Source of the DNA: Oppiella nova
Taxonomy: Eukaryota > Arthropoda > Arachnida > Sarcoptiformes > Oppiidae
Length of the DNA stretch: 33,604 nucleotides
Direction: 5' to 3'
NCBI GenBank assembly: GCA_905397405.1
Contig: CAJPVJ010000184.1
Span: forward strand, 1 to 33,604
The notes below the pieces were generated by a model. The model had not been told where the DNA came from and searched no databases. It was given only the letters and a program-made list of their open reading frames with translations. Within the stretch, counting starts at the first letter, position 1. Every line of letters begins with the position of its first letter. Position numbers and translations under genes: made by a program. Positions 11,865-26,005 of the stretch are shown in pieces.

Positions 11865-14800
11865 ACTATTGTGTTGAACACAAACGCTTTCAACATTAAC
11901 TCCGAGACTTCATTAATAATATATTTATTTAGTTTGTGTTAAACATATCCAAAACGCACAGAATATATAAAAACTTATATTTCATACATATATAACAAAT
12001 TTGATTACTTGACTGTCTGTCACTTTACTCTTGAATGGCATTCAACTTCAAGTCCCCTCTCTATCTCTCCTCTGTTTATACAAAATGATATCAAACAAAA
12101 CAAAAGGCATTTTTTGTGCTTTCTTTTTGTCAAACACTTCATATGGATATAAAACACAAATGGAAACACACTTTCACTGTTAATATCAAAATATGAAAAG
12201 TCGAGAACAGACTTGAGATACAATTTTTCCTTATCTATCATTCATTGTCTGTAATATAATATTTTCCATTTGTTTAAGTGTTTCGATAAACGAGTTTTCC
12301 CTTTGTTTGTCACCATTTAATTCATTATATTTTTCATATTATATAACACACGGCGATAATATTAATAATTTGTATTACTATTGTCTGAAATTTTCTAATA
12401 GGCTATATTTTCTCATTAAATGTTTGAATTTCGTGGTCAAAAGCAATTAAACTACTAATTAGTTTCTAAAAATATATAATTTTTACAATTCTTATATAAA
12501 TACTATACTGTATTGCAGTAACCGTTATTAGTAAACAGAAAACTTTTTCTAATTTAATATAAAAACTTTTTGTGTAAAGTTTTACAGCAAATGTACAAAA
12601 AGAACCACAAAATGACTTTTATCTCAAATCACTAATTGAACGAATAGTAGATAAATCTCTTTGAAAGTAAGACTCATATAATGTTTTGTGCGAAAAAATT
12701 AACTCAAAGAAACTCACATTTTCTACACTAAAAGCCGTATTGATATTAATTGTCGACACATTTATCAATCACTAGAAGTGAAAGGAAATTAATTCTCACT
12801 ATCGATTCCTATGGCATAACATAATTGTATATAAATATTATAAGCGACGAAAAAATACCAAAAATAATATATCGGTATATAAAAAAATTAAAATGAAATA
12901 AAAGTATATATTTATACCAAAAATAGCTTTTATGGTGAATAGAAAAACTACTACCAAAACAAACACTGAACTGCTGTACAGAATATTCTGTATATTCTTA
13001 CAGAGTATTCTGTATATTCTTACAGAGTATTCTGTATATTCTTACAGAGTATTCTGTATTCTGTATAAAGTGGTTGAATATATTGACTGCAAAAAAGGAA
13101 ATATTCTTTTAAATATATTTGTGATAATACTCATGGAGTGCATGTTATGTTAGATCCCTTTCCAATTGCCGTTCAAATTGATCGATTAGTTTGGAAGAGA
13201 GGGTTGACTTGCAAACAAAAAATATATACAAAAATACTCACAAAAATTGTTTGCGATATATGGCGGCGTTGGGAGACTATAAACTTGATGTGAATAGACT
13301 TTTTTCGCAGCCGTTTATCCGGCTCTCACTATCTCTGTATCTGCACTTCGGGTCTATTGGCGTTTGACTGTACGCTAAGTTAAAGCCTCATAATCTCTGC
13401 GGGAATACCAAACAAATTAATGTTTTGTCACTTTTTTTTAAGTATAACAAAAGTAGGGAAACATTAATCTCTGTATTAATTCGCTATAATATAGTAGTGA
13501 AGAGAATGGGAGAACTGGTGAACACAACATGTGATTCTGGGATATAATAGTCGGTGGAGAATGAGTTGTGACTCAAAACACTGTTTAATACATTGTTTTG
13601 CACTAAAAAACTAAAGCCTTCCAGCGGTCCATACATTGCATAAACGCAGCGAAAATAAATGAGTTTTCATGTTAACATACAATTCACACACAATACATTG
13701 CATTCACATTGTGTTTAGGCATTAAAATTATGAAAACTAATAATTATTTTTCAATATTAAATACTATTTTTCATTGCTTTTTAGTGACAGCTATTGAAAG
13801 ACACGGACCGTATTTCACTCGCGAGCCCAACCATACAAATGACTTCTCAAACAGGTATGTCATCAACCGATAGGTCGTCATCTTTATCGCATATAATTAA
13901 ACATATTTATAGATATAGTTATAGTTATTGTAGTCATGAATGCCGCGATAGGAGTCTGACTGTGAATAGCGTTTTCAACGATTAATTACACATAAACTAA
14001 ATGCTAAATGAAATAAATTACAGAAATATTAATTTATTAGCGAAAAGAGACATTACATGAATGTTTGTCCGAAATTGTAATTATAATTCTAACCGTTTTG
14101 TATGAATTTGTGTACTCTTTGCGCACACAATACATCCCTGTTTTATAGTACCGGAGCTGTTCTGTACTGCTCTGCTAATGGAAATCCGATGCCAAGTATT
14201 AGATGGGAGACTAAGGATGCGATTGTCGTCAATGAAATTCCTGGTAATGTATTAATTCATCGCCAAAATGTTTTTCGCAAATTATTGTCATTTCGGCGAC
14301 TAATATATCTATTATACTAAATGTTTAACACAATTATCGACTTTCAAGGCATTAATCTTTAAGTTAATGTTATTTTCTAGCAATCAATTAATATTGATTT
14401 CAAAAACATAAATATCACACCAAATATCAATCATAAAAACCAATTTATTTTTTCTCATAATACAGTTTAGAGTTTATGATGTGATGTGAGTTAGCCTTTC
14501 CCATACATAGCACTGGTAGTTTTGAGGTCTAAACTGTTTTACGAATAGTTTTACTAATTTATTATATGTTACATACTTTTATACGCTTAGTTTTACTATT
14601 CAATGGGCGCTGGTTTTAGGATAAATAATTTGTTTTAATATTTTCTATCTTAGGCTTTAATTTAAGAAACTCTGAGACTTTTTTCATTAAAATAGGAAAT
14701 TATATGATAAGAATATAACAATAGGTTATTAGTAAGTAAAGTGTAATAAACACCTCGTAATAAATGTAGTGCTATTTGTGCTGAACATTTGTTTTCTCAT

Positions 14801-15653
14801 TAAATGCTTTATTCTTATACTTCTGGTACTCTCAAAGGTGTTCGTCATATAAGACACGATAACTCTCTGGTATTCCCGCCCTTCAGAGCCGAAGATTACA
14901 GACAAGATATTCACTCAAATATATACCAATGCATTGCAACCAATTCTGTGGGAACCATAAGAAGTCGTTACATACAAGTCAGGGCTGGTAAGTGATTATA
15001 AGCTCATGAACTGCACATCCATTATCTTCTTTACTACTACTTATATAATTAAAAAACTGTGAAAAAAGGAGTTTTCAACACTTTTTCATATTATCTATTA
15101 TATGAAACGGTTATTCTTTAATTGAAAAGCATTTTAGAGATTTTTTCTCTTTTTATCTGTTAATTACTAATAATAAATACGATACTATTGTACACAGAAT
15201 CCGAGTAGAAGTGTATTAACAAATAGTTTGGTATTAAGGATTAAGTCAACTATAAAATTATTGAACTAGTTTTACGCTTAAGTAATATTAAATAAAGAAA
15301 AAATAGTTTCTTTTTAGGCAAAGAGTTCTTCCCATTGACTATATTTTCGTGAATTATATGAAAGGAGTATTTATTTGCATAAACTATAAGAAGTACACAG
15401 AATTCAATGAAATAGTAGCTCAGCTCAAAGCCATACACATTGTGTGTGCAATATATCTATACTATAGTAAGGAAATCAATAGTTGTGGTGGAGTTAAGTC
15501 TTTAGATTGAAGTTAGTTTCTCATTAAAAAAGGGCTACTTTTATATAACATTGACTTCGGATTTGCATTACGAGCGCATAAATGCTATATTACTCTTATG
15601 TTGTTATTATTGATCTAATTTTTATTTATCCTTTGCCTGAGAGGTATCTAAAG

Positions 15654-15689
<36 letters not shown>

Positions 15690-16944
15690 CAATCCATACT
15701 TTGCTTTTTGATATAAAACATAAAAAGTGTTTTTCAATGCATTCTAAGCGAAAATAAATGGTTCGTTAAAAGAACACTATTTTTTCGTTTAACAATCGCT
15801 GAGAATAATAAAAAGTTTATCTAATATTTTCAGTTCACTTTGAATTTCTTATATAAATATCATATAATATTCTTTACCGAAAGATATACATAAAAAGGAG
15901 TTTATCTTTAGTTTTTTGTGTTCACAGATTCTCCTGTTTTTTATCCCAAAAACTAACTTATTTTAAATTTTTTGTGCGATTTGTTTGGTTTAAAAATGAG
16001 AAATAAATGTGTTGTTGTGTTAAGTAATACTACTGTTGTATATGTTTGCGTGGATCGTATGTTTTTATACTGTTTTTTGCGGAGAACTCCTTGTTTTCTA
16101 AGAGCCAATCCCGGGGATCGATACGTGTCTGGAAGTCCCTAAACAAGTGATTAGCGACCGATTCGTAAATGCATTGCATTCGCAGAAAGTACTGTAAATC
16201 ACAAACAAATTTAATTATTGAAACCGATTCCGACTGTTTTGCACAATATTTCAAGTGGTGATCAAAACAAAACGACAAAACGAGAGACACATTCAATGCA
16301 CTCTCAGTATTGTTGTTGTCTTTTAGTCTTCTCAGCCCTTCTCTTGTGGTCGACTTTTTTTGTTTCAATTTTCTTAATGCAATTGAAGTAGTTTTTCGCA
16401 CTGAACGGCATGTTAGGGCCCGTCATTGGCACTGATTTACTATTCTTTAGGGCCCTTTCCATGAAGACATCCACACATCAGACAATTGCTTAGATAGGAG
16501 TCAACCCTATGTCTCGCATTTGAACGAAAAAAACAGTATTTTTGTGCCAAAACTAAGTACAGTATTGACAGAAACTCGAGTTAATAACTCTTTGGATTCA
16601 ATAAACTTTTTTCTTTTTTCACACCAAACATCTGATACTTAAAACAGATTTCTTGATATCTCGTATTGAATTGAATAATTTTCTCCCTTCAATGGCGTAA
16701 AATATACTGTGAATACAGATACACAAAAAAATGTTGCATCGATTTTATGCAAATTTAAACAAATTATTTCTTTTCTTTAACTCCTCTTTTGTATATAAAG
16801 GGATAATATTCTTATAATTCAATAAAGATATGAAAAGCGAATAATAATAATATTTGACGAAAAAGACGAACAAATTTTCTTTAGACTCCGACACGAAATT
16901 ACAATCCATTGCTTCACTGATATATAATTTATGTTATGTTTGAG

Positions 16945-16989
<45 letters not shown>

Positions 16990-17129
16990 GTATTTTGTTA
17001 ATTGCTAACACAGAATATTCTTAATTCATTAACACATAACTGTTATATACATGTACTATGAGTACAAAATTGCACCGAAATTCTGAATAAAGTATTCTTT
17101 GTCTAATGTCTAACCATAATATTTAAAAC

Positions 17130-17173
<44 letters not shown>

Positions 17174-19471
17174 AAATCTTTCCACTCTTTTTCGTTGCCT
17201 CTAATGTCGGACTCGTATATAAAAAGCTCGCAAAAGAAATATCAGTTTTCTTTCATCACATTTTCTCTATAGTTATGTTTTTGCTCGCAATTCGTTATAT
17301 TATTTTTTCCTAGTCGTCGGATATAATAAAATAAAGTTCCGATAAATTATTTTCTATTAAAGTCCTTGATTTACCCAATAATTCAAAACTGTATTAAAAT
17401 TGTTTTGTTTTGTTCACTATTTTCTCATTACATTTAATGGCAATAAACTCGGAGTTTGTGAGCAACTCTTATGAGAGAGAAAGTTGTTGTGATTATTGTT
17501 ATTAACTATTACTGTAATTCACTTTTGGCTTTTAAAAGTTTATTTTGAAATTATTGTGTCACTAAAATATGAAAGCTTTTACCGTAATTATAGTAATATA
17601 TCGCTTATAATTAAATCTAATTGATGATTTAATGTAGGAATTGAAATAAAAATTATATTATTTATAAGTTCTTTCTATATTTGACTTTAAAATAAATCAT
17701 TCATTACTTCATTAGTTGTCAAGATTTTTATATAAAGCTGAATGAAAAATCTGATCTCATTTTGACTTCACTCCTGATATTGATATATATTTTAATGGAA
17801 ACTATTTTCTTCTTTAGTCTTCAATTTTCAAACAATTTGTCTTAACATCTAATGAATGCTTTTCGATGAAAATTTTATTTTTCATCTCAAACCCCACCAC
17901 CAGAAAGTCTAGTAGTGTATTGAATGGGTATCATGTGTGAGAGAGTGGTATAGGGCATAGGGTGGTATATCACCAGAAAAGTTAAGCCACTTTTTACATC
18001 TTTATAAGAATAGAGATATAAGTCAATAGATTTAATGGCAATTCAAGTCTCATTCAAAACTTTTTTCCATTCTTTATACTCACGTTAAGTATTAGTATTG
18101 GATTTGAGAGAAACAGACAACAGGGGAGGGGATAGGGATGCCATGAGAGCACATAAAAGGGATGACGGAAAATAACTTCTCATTTCGGCTCTTAATTGAA
18201 AACTAGAGCCTAAACTATAGGAACAGAATATAAAACATCTTTCGATGAAAACAAATTGAAAATAACAAAAAAATTGAGTTCATTTAGAAATAGTTTCGAG
18301 AATTGGTATATATTTTTCAACATTGAGCCCAACTTTTGAATTGTAATAAATTCTTATTCCCAGATATCTTCTCGTTTATACCATATGTTTGCCAAACAAT
18401 TCTAATATTATTTTCTATTTTATACAAAAGTTTTTCTCCATTTATTGATTTCATGTATTTCTTGACTCCCTTTGCTCTCTGCCTTCAATTTTTCCCTATT
18501 TTTGATGTTTCGCATCAAAAGACTTCAACTTTTTTCAGTGAAAAACTTTTTTTTCGTTCAATGAGTGAAGAAAACGGACAGAAAATAATATAAAATATTT
18601 TACTTATGAGACATAATTTTTTACAAATAAGTATAAAATATATTTGCAGTTCAAAACACACTTTAATTTATAATATATTTTGTTGTTATCGAAGTCTGCA
18701 CTCGTTTTTACACTTACTTTAAACACATGTTTATTGTGTTTTGAGTCTATTTTTCTATTCAGTCATTACTTTGAATTATTAGAGTTAAAGAGGCGTTCAA
18801 CGCATGCTTTTATACTAGTTTTTCACTCAAAAAATCTCTTCATAATAGCCATACATTAAGAATATCTACTTATTATGCAATTCTGTGAACAACTCATTGC
18901 ATCGCCTTTTTAAATATAATCATTAAGTTTTTAGTCTTGTTTTGTAAATAAATATTCATTTCGCAAAATATGTTCTCAAAAATCGATGATTTCATGGCTT
19001 TTCTAATTTGACTCATTTATCAAAACGAGGAAAAATGAGTGAAAATAAACGCGAAATTATTATTAAAATATGAGATTTTTGTGTTTTTACTATATATATA
19101 CCGGTATACTGTATGAATAAAAGTATATAATAGTTACGCTATTTATTCGGTGTTTGAGATAATGAAAAGTGTTTGGTATATATATATATGACTTGTTTTA
19201 TGAATTTTTGTTCAATAGAATAGAAAATCATTACTTTATATGCAGTCGTATAGCAAAAAGGAAAGTCTGAACATTAATATAGATGACCGATAAACAGGAC
19301 TACTAGTCCCTTATCAGACAGTTTTAGGCATATATTTTATGGCCTTTTATTATAATTAATAATATTTGAGACGAATATTCAGCTCTCTATCTGTGCTCAA
19401 CATTTAATGACTGGATTTACAGGAAATACTGGCGAATAGAGAGTACAGGCGATGATATATTACAGCCTCTC

Positions 19472-19509
<38 letters not shown>

Positions 19510-19648
19510 CCTGTTGTCTGTTTCTCTCAAATCCAATACTAATACTTAACGTGAGTATAAAGAATGGAAAAAAGTTTTGAGAATAAAACAAGCGATTCTC
19601 TGTTGGAAAAAGCGTTTCTCTCTTTAGATTTATTTATACCACTCTTCG

Positions 19649-19680
<32 letters not shown>

Positions 19681-22600
19681 TATGTCTCTAAATAATGATA
19701 AAAATTACTATAAGTTATGGAAATAAGTAATACATTGATTCCCAAGTAATCAAAGAAATGGATTTAGGAGTCATAGCATCGGAAACAGTGACCAAAAGTT
19801 TAGAGACTGATTGATATTCACTAATAACTACTAATAAGTTATTTAATCTTTTTCTTCAGCCAAATACTCCGTTCAGAAAATTTTGCTTTTAAGCTCATTA
19901 TGTAAGCGCTTAATTGAATGCATTTATTAAGTTATTATTAAATCATAAGTAATATGCAGTACATTATGGTACGTGTCCAATAGCATGATATATTTATAAA
20001 TGCACGGCTTATCCCTGATTTCAATCGCAAATTTAATAATTAGTCGCAAAGTAATCTGAAAATTATTTTTTTGTTACTAAAAACACGACTAATTAGTGCA
20101 TTGAATGGACTCTTAAGGCTATAACAAAATCAAATGAGAATTAATGTAAATATGTTTTGCAAACACAGTCTAAAAGAGTGAGTAATTCTCGGTCGTCAGC
20201 ATAAAGTCATTTAATTCATTGACTTTTGCATTGAAAACACCATTATTTGAGTTGTGATGATGTGTTCAACACAAACAACCGCTCAATCAGTATCGCATTG
20301 TTTTCATACAAAATCATTGTCTCCGCTCTCGAGTCAATCAATACGATTGTTAAACAAATTAAAGTCATTCACAAAAAGTTTTGGGAATGAGTTTTAAACG
20401 TTGTTTTTAGAAATCCAATAATCGCACAGAATTTCCATTTAAATCTCGAAATTTAAATTATATATTAATTGAATTTAAATAACTTTTTATCGCAAACGAG
20501 CAAATCGTCTACAATATAATACGAGCCATTGTTTTCATAATTAATAAATAATTGGGGTTTAGTTTTGCATTTGATTTGCATTTAAATTCAATTTATAAGT
20601 AATGGGTTTTATGTGACGAGTGAGTGAATAGATGTAATAAATAGTAGCCGAAAGTGAAGCCAAATACTAGTTATTCGCATATTTTATATCTAATTATCCG
20701 TTGATTGAAGAGCTGTTAAGTCTTATGGTCTTAATTACGATTGAGACCAGAGATGAACTGCTTATTGAAGTTTTGATGTATTGGTTGAGTGTGTGTCAAG
20801 TGATGAGAAGAGACAAAAACAATGCAAGAATTACATCAAATCAATACAAAGTGGAGTTGAGTATAGAGTATAGGAGTTGGAAATGATTTTCGCTCATTAT
20901 GTGGATCCATGTCTTTATTCGTGTCTTTATTTCTACTCATTATTGGATTCGATATCCACTCCAAGACTTCTTCTACCAGTGATCCGAGTCTTATGGTATC
21001 GATTGAGTGAAGCGCTATGACATCGACTGGACGTCTCATTACTTGTAAAGTCATTCACAAAAAGTTTTGGGAATGAGTTTTAAACGTTGTTTTTAGAAAT
21101 CCAATAATCGCACAGAATTTCCATTTAAATCTCGAAATTTAAATTATATATTAATTGAATTTAAATAACTTTTTCTCGCAAACGAGCAAATCGTCTACAA
21201 TATAATACGAGCCATTGTTTTCATAATTAATAAATAATTGGGGTTTAGTTTTGCATTTGATTTGCATTTAAATTCAATTTATAAGTAATGGGTTTTACGA
21301 GTCGAGTGAATGAATGGATGTAATAAATAGTAGCCGAAAGTGAAGCCAAATACTAGTTATTCGCATATTTTATATCTAATTATCCGTTGATTGAAGAGCT
21401 GTTAAGTCTTATGTCTTAATTACGATTGAGACCAGAGATGAACTGCTTATTGAAGTTTTTGATATATTGGTTGAGTGTGTGTCAAGTGATGGGAAGAGAC
21501 AAAAACAATGCAAGAATTACATGAAATCAATACAAAGTGGAGTCGAGTATAGAGTATAGAGTGAAAGGAGTTGGAAATGATTGGATCGCACAGAAATAAA
21601 GATGAGTAATAACCTAAGCTATAGGTGAGGTTCTGAAGAAGATGGTCACTAGGCTCAGAATACCATAGCTAACTCACTTCGCGATACTGTAGCTGACCTG
21701 CAGAGTAATGAACAATTAGTTGTGAATCAAATAAATGCTTAATAAGTAATGCAATCGAGTATTGGATTCACTAATTATTTCCATTGCCGACAGAGATCGA
21801 GACAAATAATTAGCAAATAATCCAAACATATATTTCATGGCATCGTTTGCATTAAATCTGTGGCCATAACATCCCATACGTCTAAAAGCCATACGTATTA
21901 ATGTTAATGAGAAACAGATCTCACAATACATTCACCCATTTATAGCATATATACCACACATTTGTCTTCATCTCTTGCGCTTCACTACCAGTCCTCCCAA
22001 ACCCTATCAACCTTTGGATGCACTCTAGAACTCAATAATTAAAAACTCAATTTGAAATTCATTCAAATATTTTATTCCCATTGAATCCACTAAATAGTTT
22101 TGATTTTAATTTACATTTTTGAAATTTATTTGATACAATTATTGCAAATTATAAACTCAATTATGTAATTACACTTTAATTACTTAAAATTCATTTCAAT
22201 TACGGAATGTACAGAAAAATGCATAATATTTTAGATTCACTAAAATATTTATTCCGATAAAAGCAAATCATAGACAGAAAGCTCTGACATAACTGAAAGG
22301 TTTGTCATAAAAAATTTAATACATTTTTTAAATGCATTAAATGAATGAGAAATGAATTGAATTTTTTAGAGAAAACTATAACATTATATGAGTTGTAATC
22401 AGAGATAGCAAAATGCAGAGATAAAAAAATATCAAACAATGCATACGTTTAGACATTAAATGTTTTTGAATATAAAGTGGAGGGAATTCTCATATATAAA
22501 TAAAATGAGATAAAAGCCAAACAAAATTGAAGTAAAATAAAAGTAAAGTATTATTGAATAATAATAATATTGAAACAGATTTGAGAGATTTCGATGCAAT

Positions 22601-22971
22601 ATGTAATGAAATTTGAAAGGAGAGCACAGTTTTTGTGTAAATAAATGTTTGATTTTTATATTCAATTCAATGCTCAATGCATTCACACAACAAAAGTAGA
22701 GTCAATTTGAAGAGCAACAGGACTTTTGACTTTAAAGTCACTTCAATATAACGGTTAGTAATGTCTGTAAACGCAAAGTGAAGAGAGAAAAACTGAAACT
22801 GAATTGTGATCTAAAAAATAGCGGATCTCAAAGAAAGTAGATTCGCGTTTGAGATTTCACTTGCAATCAAAACCCCCTATGAATTGAAAAAATTTGTAAT
22901 TCAATTGAATAAAACAAGCGATTCTCTGTTGGAAAAAGCGTTTCTCTCTTTAGATTTATTTATATGACTCT

Positions 22972-23016
<45 letters not shown>

Positions 23017-24778
23017 ATATATGACTCTCTCCTCCGACACAGACTCTGGTCTCTTCATCTAACCATCCATTCATTCAAACATTTATTTAATCATTATAAT
23101 AGTTTAGTATACATTTTGCTTTCAATTCTCTATGCATTCTGTTATGATATGCGAGTAATTGGGAACAGGAGTCACACACAAAAAGGCTATCCATTGCTTG
23201 GTCTCCAAACGGAAGTGAACATAACGTTTATATATATTCTTGTGTTGATATGTTTTGGATATTATTTCTTTCGGTGCCAATGGTTTGGCCGATAGTTTCA
23301 TATATTCATACATCGAGTGCTACTTAAGTCATCATAACCGAATTATACTTACCTTTCCTTACGTGTCTTAAACATAGCACAAGAGGGAAAATGAAGTAAA
23401 ATACGAATGAATTCGTATAAAAACGAAATGAAAGAATAATAATAATAATAATAAATTTCCATTTCGAGAAATTCTTTATTGAATTTTTATATCTCATATC
23501 AAAAGTCATGTTTTTCGCTCCCGTTTTTCGCTTTGCTTTTGTTTTTCACTTAATAATAAATATATGTATTTTATTTTAATCGATTGCATTTCAATAATAT
23601 AACTTACGTTTTATGCAATACTTGCTGAACAAATACAACACAGTATTTAATAAAAAACAATTTCACATTGTATTGATTGTATTTTGAGCATTTGCCAGAA
23701 ATGTCAATTCAAGATACTTTTGATTTTTCTATTATCTAAATAACTGTATGAAAATGATTAATAAATAGCTTTTGTTATAATTAAATAAAATAATCGGTTT
23801 TAAAGATTTTTATTCAATTATGCGTTTTCTATAGCATTCATATCCGATACTGAATGACAAACATTGGACTCATAAATTAATATTTAATAGTATATTACGT
23901 TTTCATATTATGTTTTTGTTTAATCCTCTTAATTGAGACATTAAATTCAAATCAATAAACAAGACTATTGTCAAAATAATAACACACTTTTATTTCATTA
24001 CACGGCAAATATTTTCACGCAATCATTGATTTGTAGTATTTATATTCAAATATTTTACTATTCATTTGTGTTTTTATATAAGTTTATTGACTTCTGTTTG
24101 ACGTGTATTACGATAATATACTCAACGCATAGAGTATAGTATAATAAACAGTCGATACACACAACTTAACATTTGAAATCTATTTTATTAATGAAAAATA
24201 TTTTTTTGAATAATTGACCGAAAAAATCGAGAGAAATAGGAATTGAAATTTAGATTAAAAATATTTTCGGTGCCAAAAGTATTTCTATTGTGAAAAACGG
24301 ACTCTCAATGCAGATTACAATCACTCGTGTAATGCGATTGTGGAATGAAATGCAAGACATTTCTGAACTCTAAATATTTATCCGATGTCTGCACTCATCA
24401 TAAAAATATAATCTAATATATGAGTCAAATATTAATGCATTTTATGGCATAAAAGCCAAACACTAAATATTGTTGAGCCGTACGAGAGGGAACTCATTTG
24501 TTAGGTTTTCCTATCTATTTGTTCACAAAAATTGACTTTTAGTGAACGTATTCTGGATTCTGTGAAAAAAGTTCATCAAAACTCATAATAAAAAGGCTGA
24601 AAATTTTTGCAAATATAAAGCAATATATAGTAACTCACTTGCTTAATAGAAATTATTATTTTTATACGTCTTTTCATACAATTGAGTAATATCAGACACG
24701 GTAGTATAATTTTCCCGACGGGAATTTCAGAATTTAATGTAAAAGTGAGTAGAGAGGAATTCTTCTCTCAACACAACG

Positions 24779-24830
<52 letters not shown>

Positions 24831-25957
24831 CCAATCCCTCTCATATACTATGGGAATGCCTTTTGTGCCAAACGATCATTTCATATAACTTTTCATTTTA
24901 TATTTGAATTCCTCATCCAATATATTTATGAAACTCTCACTCATAAGCACTCGAAAAATAAGCAAAAAAAGTTTATTGAATGCACAGAAAAAATTGAAAC
25001 TCATTCATCCAATAAAATATTGCAGATATAAAAATATTTGTGAAAGTCTTTTAAGTTATGCAGTGAATGGAGTGCAGAGGAAAACATAATATAATTTATG
25101 TTTAATACAGTTTTGATGAGTGTTTGAGATTATGAAATGAATTTCTATCTCTGGATCTCTGAGCGTCTTGTTTACAACATAGTCCTTAAAAAGTGATGTT
25201 TTATTTTTGGAAATTTTTCAAACCAAGTCTTTGTGTTGAATCATTGTCTTTAAGGATCATTTATTATCTAATTTTTAGATTCAGTCAACTATTCTTAAGG
25301 TATTAATAGAGAAATTAATCTTAACTTATATATTGCCTCAACATTGCTTAGACATAAACTAATGTTATTTAAGGTCTTTGCAAATAATGGGTTTAAAAAC
25401 TTTATATAACAGTATATTTGCAGTTATTTCAGCTGTTAAAACAAAACGTGATTCGACTGTAGTTTAAAAACTAAAAATAATTTCAAATGACTTTAATGTT
25501 AGCCGAGAGTGTGTGAGAGATAAGTAGAGAGAAGTTATTGATTTTGATTTCTCTCACTATTTTTGCCGACTATTGTTTGGCACACATTCTGTTCACAATT
25601 TTCTTGTATTTTTCCATTTCTATTACAATTTTATCCTTTCTTTCGGTCAGTGAGTCTGTGAGTGGAGTGAGAGAGCCTTACATAACATACATAACTGCAC
25701 TCCTGTTCCCTATAATATGCTCTACAATAGTGTTTGGTGTGAGTGCTGTGAGCCCTGTCTCACAGCTCACAACCAGAATGAAAGTGACGGCTCTTTTAGA
25801 CTAAAGGCTTATTTTGGTTGAAAGGTATGAGAAATAAAATATTCCGCTATTTCGCGGAGTTACAGAATATTCTGTACAGTAGTGCCGACACATTAGAATA
25901 GATTTGTTCCACAATTTGTATTCTCAATAGTTTTTTGTGTGTGTAGTGTATGTGTCT

Positions 25958-26005
<48 letters not shown>

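Larger units (their letters stand above)
3318..13784 (+). other. Dscam intron 1 (10,467 bp)
   Basis: Bounded by GTAAGT and TTTTTAG. AT-rich and without a gene I can support; the open frames inside are short or run through microsatellites. It contains CT/GA tracts at 4055, 4314, 4915, 6891, 7571 and 11792 and a 22-bp tandem repeat at 12977-13064. A slightly GC-richer patch at about 13255-13400 has no recognised content. Confidence 0.8.

Noticed and set aside
18054-19580. 72-bp inverted repeat as a fourth same-direction complement pair
   Set aside because: It is a true reverse complement, so it is an ordinary inverted repeat.
20701-21054. Open frames in the locus I duplication as genes
   Set aside because: Not preserved between the two direct copies, and partly inside sequence suspected to be misassembled.
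25745-25766. Hairpin GCTGTGAG/CTCACAGC as a regulatory element
   Set aside because: An 8-bp stem with a 6-base loop deep in an intron is common by chance and has no supporting context.
25538-25804. Hydrophobic 88-codon frame that could be a small membrane protein
   Set aside because: No ATG start, no family motif, and T-rich DNA readily encodes hydrophobic frames.
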